Source: Volvox africanus
Lineage: Eukaryota; Chlorophyta; Chlorophyceae; Chlamydomonadales; Volvocaceae
Assembly (NCBI GenBank): GCA_030268105.1
Contig: BSDZ01000013.1
Span: 2,585,001 to 2,649,000, forward strand
Length of the DNA: 64,000 bases
Reading direction: 5' to 3'
Numbering within the stretch: the first letter of the stretch is position 1; each line of letters begins with the position of its first letter. The notes beneath the pieces were generated by a model. It saw only the letters and a list, made by a program, of their open reading frames with translations, made no database searches and was not told where the DNA came from. Positions 21,341 to 32,553 of the stretch are shown here, in pieces. The position numbers were made by a program, and so were the translations under genes.

Positions 21341-22931
21341 GTTGCTGCAGGACAATGAGTCCCCGCGGCGTCAGCGGAGCATGTGTGCGTTACGCATCAG
21401 TTAAATACCAGTGCTGGAGCATCATGCGTTCATAGTAGGAGTCAATGGACCCAACAAAGCCTCAGGCAAAGGCCAGGAGGCCGAGCCCTAGGGTTTGTAA
21501 TTAGGGTGCTTCCCAAAAGACAGCTTTGACTCAAAAAACGGTCAGGAACGATAAAAACTTGTCTTCAATCCATGTAAATCAATTGGAAACTTCCAGCCAT
21601 GGAGGCCTCTGTAGATATAAGCACGCCTCGCCGTCCACTCGACCTACCCTCAGACGACTTAGGCCAAGAAGCCAAGGCTTGACAGTCCCTTGATAGCGTG
21701 AAATATATTCGATTGACGATAGCTTGGAAACGCCACGGTCTTGCTGTTATCTTGGTAGTTAACTTTGGGTCGCGTCCTGACTATCCAAGATTTTATGCAC
21801 AAATTCTCTCAGGCTTTAAGTTACCAGATCTCCCCAGCATGTATAGTATGAGATACTACTCTGGAGGGGGAGAATAATACTTATACTATTGGCGGCTCGA
21901 TACTAGATGCCAAAGAGCATATTTCCCTACCGTACAAACAGAGCCGTTGCACGCGACAGCGGCAAAGAATCCGGCAATGCTGCGTGGTGTCTTGCCCCGA
22001 ACCACATGGGCCAGCACGTATAGTTTTAAGCATAAGATGCCGAACAGTCCCTCGACTGTCGGACTTCCTATCACATACGGAAGCACTTCAGGTTGAATTT
22101 AGGCATTGTCTAAAACTGCGATTTCGTCCCTCTGTCTTTAAATAGAAGTTACTGATGGTGGCATTTTTCCATGTTGTAGAAAGTGCTCTTGGGTTTCGTA
22201 CCTTCGTTTGCAGCCATCCCGACCGCATGAGATCACTCTTTATGAAACTTGTTAGCAAATAGAGCCATGATGTGACATCTTGGCAGAACTTCTTCGATAG
22301 CGCCCGCGGATTCTAGCCTGGTAGCACACGAGGCAGGCTTCGGTTAAGTATGCATTATTACCGTTTTGGACGCATCTCTTCGAACTGAGCCCTTGCATCC
22401 CTAATCCATGTCTCTCGATGTCAATGTCCGCCACTAAGGGCTTTTCAGGATCTTAGTTCGTTGTGCACGTTCACTTAACGTCCATGTGTATCCTAGCTAA
22501 GCCAAGTAGGACTTAAGTGGAAAGTCATGTGTCGTACTCCAATACGTTGCTTAAGTCTTTGGACTGAGACTTGACTGCTCGACAGTCAATCGCGTTGCCT
22601 TAGCCGATGTTACACGGCCTGTCCTGACGCAGCATACTCCTATCTAATCAACGCGGGATGGCCATTCTGGCCACACGACAGTGAAGCAACCCGCAAACAT
22701 GGAAGCAACACGTAAAGCCCTTCTCACACTATTGCGGAGATTTCCTGAACCGTCAACGCATTGAGATGCACGCCCATCCACGCTCAACATCCTGAAACCG
22801 ACCGCAACTCAGGGTTCAAAACCCTCTGAACCACATCAGCGTTTCTACAACTAACACGTTCCCATGCATTGCGATGCGCGCACACCGTGCACATTCCCGT
22901 TGTCTGGTGTCTGGGTCTGCAACTAACTCAT
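21341..22931. other. Intergenic region upstream of the SPX fusion gene
   Basis: It contains the presumed promoter of the SPX-RING-phosphatase gene and the 3' flank of the peroxiredoxin gene. It is AT-richer than the coding DNA. No gene or specific element is recognised. Confidence 0.35.
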
Positions 22932-25401
22932 TTACGACAGGGTGCTGAAGTACTCCAGCGACTTGGTGGGATCGGCCTTCATAGTCTTGGCGCCAGGGTT
23001 CCAGTTGGCTGGGCATACCTCACCATGCTCATCCACGAACTGGGGAAAGTGGCCAAGTGAGAAAATGTTGGTGCAAGCGGTATGAAGCATGGCCTTTGAA
23101 GGACCAAGTAACATAACTTCTCAAGTTATGTTGGAGTCAGATCTTTACTCCACCGGCGGAGCCTCAGTACCCCGACATTCGATGCAAATATATCGCATAT
23201 CTATCACCGTGAGACGTGTAATGAGTGACAGTGAGATGCACCTCAGTATATAAGCACTGTGCAGCAATATTAAAAATATTGCACTGGTATTTCGGCGCCT
23301 GCCATTGGAATAAACCCGCTATATCAGGGTTTAGTCGTCCACTCAAAATATCTTGCAAATCGTTCGACAGGATACGGTGCTCTCCTGCTGACCTCGCTCG
23401 TTTGGGCCTTGGGCCCTCCCTCATTCCTTACTCGCTAGTCCAGCAGCAAAGAACCGCAGCTTGTCTCACTCTTGGCAGTACGTTTAACTCGTTTACTGCC
23501 TGACCCATGAGATTACTAGTCCATATACCTATCTATCCATGGTGTACAACAAGGCGTCCCCCCAACCCTCCCCAAGTTTCAAACTACCAATATACCCTCA
23601 TCTTTAATCCACTTGATTATAGCACCGCAATACGTCCCACACCTGGAAAGCCTTGACCAGGCGCAGAGTCTCGTCAACGCTGCGCCCCACGGGAAGATCA
23701 TTAATGGTGATCTGGCGCAGGATACCAGATGGGCTGATGATGAACAGGCCACTGTAGCGGATATGTCGACGCGTAGGGATGGAAGGAAGCCGGTTAATTT
23801 CGTCGTTCTGGGCCTATACCACGCTAGTCGAAATTTGCGTCGAGGGTTCATGTTTGAATTAACTGATCATCGGTTTTCTTGTGGATAGGGTAGGGTGCGG
23901 AAAAACGTAGGAACTGGCGCACCCAACTTGAGAGAATATGCGTCGGTAAAGAAAGGTAGCTTAGGACATGCTCGTACCGCAGAAGACTATGGTAGGGACC
24001 ATAATTTTGCAACAACTACGGGCCATAAACGAAAGAAGTACTCCTGGCCATGCAGAGGAGGCAGCAGTAACTGCATATCTGTGCTTGAAGACCCGCGCCC
24101 ACAGTAACGTGCGGTTAGCTTCAAGGAAACCAGGTTGCAGTCGACATCCCCACATCTCGACTGCCTGTCTTCACTGAGGATAGATCACTAGGAAAAGGCG
24201 CCCATTCAACTACCCACATCTGTGCCGTATCACCCATCCCACTGGCAAGGGCAAGGGGACACACGCCTTAAAATCCGTCAAGACTCACCGAAGCGTGACG
24301 CCAGCATCGGGGCCATCCTCAATCAGCACACCATAATCCTGCAAAAACAGCGTGAAGTGCCCGGGTTGCCAGATTGCAGGGAAGACGCTAGTTAACGCAT
24401 AAATGATTGCTTCTGCCCAACTTTTCACTCATCATGCAGCTTTCAGTGTGGGTGGACATTGAGCAAAGCACAGTAATCAAGGCATGCAGTTATTTACTGC
24501 ACGGGTCTTTCATTCAGCATACTCTGGCTGGAGTAATGACAGCTCATATCCTTTTAAGGGGTGAAATCCCTGCGCACGGAGCGAGCTCGATCCACGCAAT
24601 GTTGCAGTTTAGGATTGGAAATTTGGCTGCGTGTACCGTAACGGGTTGCGTCATGCGACCATATCGCCCGCGAAGGCCGCTTCATGAACACATCAACCGC
24701 TGCCGTTCAGCGAACCCCGTGCCCCGCGCACCTGCGCAATTTTCTTGGTCAGATCTGCAACAAGTGGGTACTTGCAGCCGCCCAGGCCGCCCTTGGTGCG
24801 TGGAGTGTTGCTGAACGCCAGGTGGGTGAACTGGCTGTCGATGCTGGCGCCAATCACCTGGACAAAACGACAGTACTTGCAACCTGCTTGCTATATCAAG
24901 CTTTCAATTTTCCCAGAAAACAATGTCGATGCAGATGCAAGCATTCGGGATAGTTGGTTGGCATCGCCCACCTCGCAGTTGATTGCCTTGAACTCATCTA
25001 GGCGATCTGCGCAAAAATGCACATCAAGCAAGGACCAGACAGTGAAACAGACAGATCAGCTACATGCAACGTAGAAATGGGCCTTGTCACCACCTGAGGC
25101 CAAAGGAAAACCACTCACCCGAGAACGCGACAATTTCTGTGGGGCAAACGAATGTGAAGTCCAGAGGGTAGAAGAAGAACACTACGTACTTTCCCTAGTG
25201 ATGGGTTACGTTACAGCATTAGAATCCTACTAGGTTTCACACAGCATGGCATGATCTATGGCCCATGCCGCAGAGCCGTCGAAGAGTCCTCCTGGAGCAG
25301 CATAATACCTTGAAGTCATCCAGGCTGATCTCTTTAATCTCGCCACCGACGACAGCCTGGGCCTTCCACTTAGGGGCAGGGGCACCAATCTTGGCAACCA
25401 T
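22932..25401 (-). CDS. Typical 2-Cys peroxiredoxin
   Basis: Thiol peroxidase reducing H2O2 and organic peroxides with thioredoxin as electron donor. Exons 25401-25309, 25194-25119, 25006-24972, 24857-24732, 24338-24289, 23751-23643, 23039-22932; 198 residues, all junctions in phase. The peroxidatic cysteine is in DFTFVCPTE and the resolving cysteine in GEVCPANW. Both hyperoxidation-sensitivity motifs are present (GGLG and the C-terminal YF). The start ATG at 25401 has an excellent context (aaccATGG). The protein then begins directly with the fold ([14 protein letters not shown]), so there is no plastid or mitochondrial transit peptide unless an unseen 5' exon supplies one. The inferred location is therefore the cytosol. 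Length is normal for the family. Seven short exons in 2.5 kb, one of only 35 nt, make this the most finely split gene of the window. Confidence 0.95.
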
Positions 25402-26176
25402 GGTTCCGATGACTGGCGGGTCGATCACTGGGTATGTGCAAATGTAAACCTGATCAATTTACATGAACCACCAGATTTTGGTCGCTTGGTGTTATGTTCC
25501 GGAAATGGCATCGTGTACGATTTGCCCGAACCTTCCGTCAAACGACATCCGCCGATGACGAACACAATACGCTATCAAGTTTAAGAATTATGTTAGATTC
25601 ATTAAATCGCAATTATGCATATGGTAATATGTAATTCAATTGGGATATCAAGACTTCACAACCTGTCTAAAGGCGCGGTCGCGCTGATTCCACCTTATGG
25701 CTCTTGGACATTGCGCGGCCACCCTTGCTTATCGCATTATTATTAACCCCGAAACCTTTACTCCAGCTGCTGCAAAGTACCGATAAGTTCACCTACGTCG
25801 ATTGCGTTCCTACGATAAACTGCGGAAACATTCAGGCCTTCTCCCAAAACCTTCAATCCCTACAAATCGTTCTCGAAACCGATAATAACGGCAGGCTTGT
25901 GTTAATATACTCCGCCTCCGGACGAGTTCTCCAATGCAGGTCCCCTGTGTTGGACGTCCCCGGAGTCGGGTAGTAAGCGAAAGAAACAATTCAGCAATAT
26001 GTTCCCGCCTGTGCCTAACATGAACATTAACTATGTATTTAGAGAGCCCAGCAAAGTTCCAGTACGCAGCACTTTTGAAAGGGCTTTCAGCTTCCCGTCG
26101 GCATTTCTCTAATTCGGGCTTGTCAATGCGCTTACTTCATCGGCATCAAGGCTCCCCGGTCAGCACCTTCCCATAC
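25402..26176. other. Intergenic region, peroxiredoxin 5' side
   Basis: An AT-rich stretch with the presumed peroxiredoxin promoter on the right of its start codon. It may also hold the unlocated last exon of the sulfotransferase-like gene. No motif is recognised. Confidence 0.35.
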
Positions 26177-27827
26177 CTGACGTACAGCGGTGGCAGTCGG
26201 TCCATCTCCGCAAGCAGGTCCCCATACAGATTGTCATACATTTCAACTGGGACCTGGAGTGGCGGACAGAAACATCCTGCACTCGGAAGTAGCACCCGTA
26301 TGGAACGACCACCAGCCAATATGCGTACCGCACCCATCCCCATTTATGTAGCCAAAACCTAGGACGGCAATGTCCCCATCAAAAGGAGCAAACCTTTTGG
26401 CAGGAAGCCTGGACGCATTGTGGTCTTTTCAAAGACCTGCTGTTTATCCTTCCGCTGGTTAGATTATCTTTTCTTATTCCCCGACTCTTGCTCAAAAATA
26501 TCCGTCGCACAACAGCAATCTTCTTCAGGACAACCCCTCCTCCCGTACCTTGCTTATCCGGTGTCGCTTAGACGCTGTGAAAGCCGCCAACATACCCTCC
26601 AGTCGCTCCGGGGGCAGCTTATGAGAGCACAGCAACCGAAACAGAGGCTCTGCGACGTCTACATCGAACATGCGCTCGTACCTGCAGAGTCCGGCACGAG
26701 TCGCAATTCAACGTCGACACATGATAAACCCGCGGCCTGTCCAGAGGCCCAAGCGTTCTCTGCACGGCCTTGATCACAACTTGGACCCCAGCCTGCTATA
26801 TTCATAAATCTGCTAAAATCGTTACACCCTTTCCAATGCACTTTCCGCAGTCCCACCTTAAGGTTAGACCCTAATGCGCTGTGGCTGGGAAGCGTTCCCC
26901 AGCCATGGCTCCGCCGTGCCTGGCCCGATTCCAACCACACCAACCCACACCGCACCTCAGCATGACAATTGGATAATCTCTGGGAGCGGTCAGCCAGTTG
27001 AAGAAGTGCTCCCGCAATCCGAACAGGTCCTCCCGTCTCAAGATTCGGTGCGCAGCGCGAGATGGGAAAAAACGCATGTTAGATGAAATGTCCCGGACTC
27101 AAATCCCACGTGAGTCCCTGATGAGGCCATTGAAATGTAAGAATGGCAGGATAGGGATTCAAATAGGACCATGAATGCGACAGCTCCACAAAGGCCAGAG
27201 CTGGGGCAATGCGCCCAGGTGGCGGAGGGTAACTCCGTTGGTTAGCGGATCTTTCTCAACCAGGCGATGCCCATGGCTCCTAAGCCGCAGCGAAGCGCCC
27301 GCAAATCATAGCCGTCGTTTGGCCTTCCTCCCGAAGTGGCCCCAGATTCGGCCTAAAGGCCCTGGAGGGCGTTGAAACTGCCTTGTGAATTAAAATCTTT
27401 AGTCGTGGCTTCATTATTCCTATGGATCAAAGACACATGGGTCAATGCACAACCAACCTGGCAACGTACTCCTCCAGGGAAGCCGGAAATGTGGCATCAG
27501 AGATTGCCGTGGGGTTGCCACACGTTTTCTGTGCCTGCCCTCATGGCACAAAGTCAATGCGAGTGGCATGGACAGGAGATAGGGGAGGAGGTACGGGCGG
27601 GAGGGGGGTCGAGAGGCAATCGGACAGCAGGTAGCTGCTGTAACGAGGCAGTGCGGCAAAGGCTGTTGCGGCAACTTAGATCTAGTCGGCAGCGAACGTC
27701 GAAGGGTGGCTCCGAAACTCACCTGATGGCAAGCGTGCCCCCTTCGAAAGTGACTGGCTATCGCTGCGAGCGGATCTCCGTACAAGTATACCACGTGGCG
27801 TGGGCGAGATGAGCTCTTCGGATTTGG
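26177..27827 (-). CDS. Sulfotransferase-like P-loop protein (partial model)
   Basis: Four exons are supported: 27827-27723 (VVYLYGDPLAAIASHFRRG), a middle exon ending at 26956 (REDLFGLREHFFNWL, APRDYPIVMLR), 26681-26549 (completes MLRYERMF, then LFRLLCSHKLPPERLEGML) and 26253-26177 (VPVEMYDNLYGDLLAEMDRLPPL). The last three join with matching phase (2, 0). The strand-order of (Y-L-Y-G-D-P)...(R-R-G)...(F-G-L-x-E-x-F)...(Y-P-I-x-x-x-R-Y-E) is how algal sulfotransferase-like P-loop proteins run in my recollection. The N-terminal P-loop exon, the start of the middle exon and the last exon were not found. The gene may begin upstream of 27828, or it may be broken. The acceptor and substrate cannot be given. 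Confidence 0.5.
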
Positions 27828-30024
27828 CTGTCCAGACGGTTGGCGGAAAGCGGAGCTTTGACTCGAGTACTCTGGGGGCCTACTCGGAGTGGTACGGGAG
27901 CATATAATTACTCATGGGGGCTGTAGGGGACGGGGAGTGTGCAGGCTGTTAGGAAAACGGCCGATCACGGCCACAAAAACCCATGGGCAGGTAGTTATTA
28001 CGGGGGAGGGGTCACGTTCAATCAGGAACGAGATGGGTGATGGACACCTGGTTGGCTTTCAAGGGTTGGATGCAGGTAGGACGGCCAGCATCGAGCACGG
28101 CAGTAAACGAAGTACGGTGGCGGACCATTTGAGTCCAAGACTATGTCGGTCGCGGCCCCAGCTTCCGGGTTGGGCAGTGATCAGGCGACACCTTAGTTCC
28201 AGTGACCATTTTAATTACGCGGTTTGTTTGTCCGTATCAGGCAAGATCGAAACAACCGCTTAGCCCTCCCGGAATCGCTTAACCTTCCGCGGTCGGCCGT
28301 TTTACCAGCTTCCCGTCTTTCCTTTCACTGTTTAGTCATCTACCCACTACGATCTGTCTCTACTGGGAGAGAGTAAACGGCGGTTCTCCTTTTTCTCGTT
28401 CGTAAGGTACACTCCATTCTAAAAGCGCAGCATGGATCCGTGACCCATGGGACCGCATCAGGATGCCTTGCGCCTGGCCACTTCAATTCCCGCTGGCTGT
28501 TGACCAGGGCTGAGGGAACTGGTACATGGCATCCGGGAGGATGTTCGTGAGAACTAAGTGAATGTCGCTCACGGGGGAGTGTTGAGAACGAGCTACACTC
28601 ATAAACGGAAGATAGTCAAGTAATACGGCCCAGGGAGGGGCCGGGCGCTTTGCTGAATATAACAAGAAGTATTCATGGTTACTAAGAGATGCTGGGGAGT
28701 TGATGCTTAGGTACCGGCGATTGCACATAAGATGGAGCACGACAAAACAGAACATAGCAGAGCGATGGGAACAGAAGGGAACGGGGATGAGTCATGCCGA
28801 CATATTGCTGACTATCCCTTGCCCGCACCTTAGATCATCTAATTAACTGGGTTGGGCTTGCGTGGCAGATGAACGGGGCCCCGCGAAGTTGCGTTGAAGA
28901 GTATCCGGGAACGTGACGGGGGGAGGAAGTTCTCTCTCTCTCTCTCTTTCTCTCTCTCACCCTCTCTCTCTCTCTGTATCCCCTTCACCGTACACTTATC
29001 CACGCTTCTCAGACCTTAGGTTATGTCAACTGGCGATTCCCAACTCCTCAGACCAAGACCCACTGTCACGACATAGTGCCGTCCCTTTAGTCCATCTCCG
29101 CGAGAACCCCCAAACCGTCCTAAGCCCGCCTCACCACGGGCAGTGCCGCAGGTTATCAACATCAGAAAGGAGGTTGGTTGTTATGCCGTACGCATTCAGG
29201 TGGTTGGACAATTGTGTGCTGCCCACGCCGCCTGCGTGGAGTCCGTTAGGAAGTTGACCTACAGGTATGCGATTCGCTTTATGGGCTTGGCCCAATGGGG
29301 CATCAATTTACTAGGTGAATATGTGGTGTAAAGTTGGCAGGCAGCTTCCAGTGCACAAGGCGTCCTCGCGGATGCTCGAAATGCGCTTGGACTGGGTTGG
29401 GATAGTCACTATTGAGGCAGAGGGAATTTGGGAGAGGCTTGTTTGACTTAGCCTTCAGACGCAAAGCCATAGAAAGCATGCTGAGATGATGAGGAAAACA
29501 GGAAGGCTTCCGTAGAAGGTTTGCGGCGACTGCACGTTCGTACCGAAGGAAGAAATTTGGACGTCCATGACTGCAAGCTCCGGACCAGCTTGCTCTAGAA
29601 CTGCCAAAAGCTCCGCGACCGCCGGAGAGACTGGTCCGCAGCGAGAGGAGAGGGCCGCGTGTATTGCGTGCATGTTTGGGTAGCAAATTGACAGCTGAAG
29701 CGAGTTGGTTGTGACACGCTACCTAGGCGCGTCGCGCGTTAAGGAGCGTCAGGCTAGTAGAAACAATGGAATGCTGGAAACTGGCACCCATTTTTATGTG
29801 CTGGACGATGACCAGATGCAGGGAGCTAGGGACGAAATCTCGCTTTACGGCAGGAAAATTAACGAGACGTTTTATTGTACGACATGCACGATGATCCGCT
29901 TGTGAAGGTTTATTTACAATTGTAGCGAAGGGTAGTCCCTATATTAACTTATCGATAGATATCTTTAACCTACAGTTTCAGACATCTAAGACGTACTCAA
30001 TATCTTGCACATATCTAAAGTTAG
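27828..30024. other. Intergenic region with a CT microsatellite
   Basis: No gene is firmly recognised. A CT-rich run (28931-28975) lies within it. A 73-codon minus-strand frame at 29673-29455 starts at an ATG and has coding-like composition (MHAIHAALSSRCGPVSPAV) but matches nothing I know. First exons of the sulfotransferase-like gene or a longer 5' end of the cyclophilin could lie here. Confidence 0.35.
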
Positions 30025-31275
30025 ATGGAGTTCGAGAGTGCTGATGCTATGCTGGAATTCTGTAGAAGTACTGGTCGAACATATGTAGCTTTTTCGTTAA
30101 TACAGACCGGGCGGGAACTTGGCACAGTCGTGCTTGAACTTTTCACCGATATCGCACCAGCAACATGTGCGAATTTCCTGCGGCTTGTTCGAGGCGGTCA
30201 ACATTCCTATGCGGTGGGGTCCATGACCGCATGGACATGTCAACACATCCTATGCACCTAGCTGCTTATTGTCCATTTTGCTTATGCATACGATTCAAAA
30301 TCATTTAACTATTCCATACTTATAGTTTTTGGAACATCGTTGCGACCTGCCTAACAGTTAGAAAACAACTTCTCGTCCATTACACCCCACCGTTCTCGAA
30401 CTTTATCGCCCTAGCAACGGTCAGCCAATGAACTGCTTCAAAGCAGGCCACAACCCCCTGCTACCGCCGTATGGTTACCCTGTCTGAGCAAGGCCCCCGT
30501 TTACCTTCTCACCAGGATACGCCGATTCACCGTGTAGTGAAGAGCGGCTGGATTCAGGGTGGCGACGTGGTGGACGGAAGCGGCAAAGGTGACCCAGGCT
30601 TCACGCTGCCTGACGAAACCTTTGCCGTTAAGAACAACGACAAAGGTATTCTGGGCATGTGTAATAAGGGTCAGCCGCACACCGCCTCGTCACAGTTCTA
30701 TATCAGCCTCTCGCCGCTGCCCTTCCTGGACGGCAAGCGGGTGGCGTTCGGGAAGGTTCTCACATTAGATGGTGAGGTTTAAGGGGATTTGAAAAGGGAG
30801 TGGCAAAGCAGGAGGCCGAGGGGTGTAGGCGCGAAATTTAGTGCCAGAGAACAGGCGCGACCGGTCCGCGAAGGTCAGGTAAGGTCAGCGTCTGACACTT
30901 CAATAAAGGGTCAGTTGTTTGGCTGGGTCAGTTTCTGCCTTCTTGGGCGAGGCCTCGGGTAGGACCTGGTCACGATGATGTCTGTTTCGTTGTTTGGGGT
31001 GAATCAAACTTTTGCGATGCGGGGTGACGGTCTCAAGGCCCAACACGTGTGCTCACTCTGTCTAGAGTTTTTGAGTTCAGCGGGCACCCTTCCTCATCCT
31101 TCTGCAGCCCCTAGCCTTCTGCAATCCCACCAACCAGTTCTTGTCCCACTCCGTGACGGGGTATATTGCAGGTTTGGAATGCCTAGAGAAGTTGGAAAAC
31201 TTACAAACGTACATCAACGAGAGGCCCGTGCCCGATGTGACCACCACGAAATGGCACGTGCTGTACGAGCCTTGA
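30025..31275 (+). CDS. Cyclophilin, PPIL6-like
   Basis: Peptidyl-prolyl cis-trans isomerase domain. Exons 30025-30213, 30516-30771, 31172-31275; 182 residues. The end of exon 2 was set at gtgagg (30772) because only that donor joins in frame to exon 3, giving FGKVLTLDGLECLEKLENL. Recognisable parts: LGTVVLELFTDIAPATCANF, IHRVVKSGWIQGGD (catalytic-type Arg), KGILGMCNKGQPHTASSQFYISL and PFLDGKRVAFGKV. The lead-in FCRSTGRTYVAF and SGWIQGG are closest to animal/ciliate PPIL6. The usual long N-terminal part of PPIL6 is absent in this model. ATG 30025 follows an ag dinucleotide (aagttag), so upstream exons are possible. The tryptophan of the classical cyclosporin-binding region is not obvious, suggesting weak cyclosporin sensitivity. 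Confidence 0.88.
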
Positions 31276-32553
31276 AGACCGGTGAAAGGAAGCCTGTCCC
31301 GTGTATACATCCACTTCAGGGATCCTTAACCTTTCAGGCATAAGTTCGCCACGGCTGTGCGCTCGAGCTGCTGCACCAGCCCGCCAGACCCTAACGCAGC
31401 TGATCTGGGTTGGGCCGAGTTGACATGGCTTGGAGAGAAAGATAGGCCTCCAGAATTTGGCGGTGCCGCGCCTCTAGCTGTGACGTCGCAGGTTCTGACG
31501 TGCCCTTTGGTTTAGGGATCCCTCCAGAGCGGCAGCCTGTCGTGTTTACTCTATGGATTTCGGTTGCTTCCGTGTTATATCTGGCTGTTGACTGGCCGCT
31601 GGAAACCCGCTGCCGACGCCCTTCTTGGGTACCGGAAACGGGGAGGTTCCCGTTAAACGGGAAACGGAAGGTTCCCGCGAATGCTTTGTGCAGCTACCAC
31701 GGCTATGTGAGGGCCTGCGTGCGAAGCTCACGGGCATACGGTCGGGAGCAATCCGTGCATGAGTACCTGGCGGCGCGAGCTACAAGGGAGCAGAAGACCT
31801 GCACAGATCAGCAGCTGCAGAGTTATTAGAGGTACAGTAGGTTTCAGTCGGTGGTGCTAACGGTTGTAGGCGCTACTTTGGGGATGCTTCAGGCCGCACA
31901 TGTAATAATAACGTTGCACGTAGGCCTCCAGAGCAGATCAATCTGCTGGTTGCGCCGTAAGTTCTCAACAAATAATCAGTCATTGGGTAAATGGCTATTG
32001 AATTTGCAGGATGTAATGGACCTGGTGGTTCTTAAGCAACACCTGCTCACTAAATGCACTTTCTTGACAGACTGCCTTGATTAGAGCAAGGGCTGGCTAA
32101 TGTGAACACTCTGACACCCATGCTATTTGCCAGGCAATGAGTATGACCAATAGAATCTCGATGGCCATTTTTTCCGTTGCCAAACAAGGTACTACAATTC
32201 TCCAGGGTGACGAGGAAACGGAATGGTTCGGACGTTTCGAAATCATGCGCACTTGTGTATACATGCGTTCCGTGGCAGGTAACAACCATAAAAGTTCAAA
32301 AAGCCAACAAACGGTACCAATGTCATCTCGCCACGCAGCTGCGTGTGTGGTTCTCCATTGCCTCACTTCCATACCTACATCTGCAGCCATTCTAACGGTT
32401 CCCCGAAATGCCCTGTAAGGCAGGAAAGCTAACCTCCCCCCACAGGAGTGGAAGTAGTAGTCCACTGGCTTCCAATGATTCAACACTTATGAGGATCTCA
32501 GAGATCGTTGTCACTCGGCTCCGTCCTCGTCGTTACCCCGCTGCCCTGAACTC
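31276..32553. other. Intergenic region, no gene recognised
   Basis: This lies between the convergent 3' ends of the cyclophilin and the helical-repeat gene. A 129-codon minus frame (32486-32097) shows no family motif. Short direct copies of ggttcccg occur at about 31651-31680. Confidence 0.35.

Noticed and set aside
30516..30780. Cyclophilin ending at the TAA at 30780
   Set aside because: Using the gtgagg donor at 30772 joins in frame to an exon at 31172-31275 that completes the cyclophilin C-terminus. The TAA is intronic.
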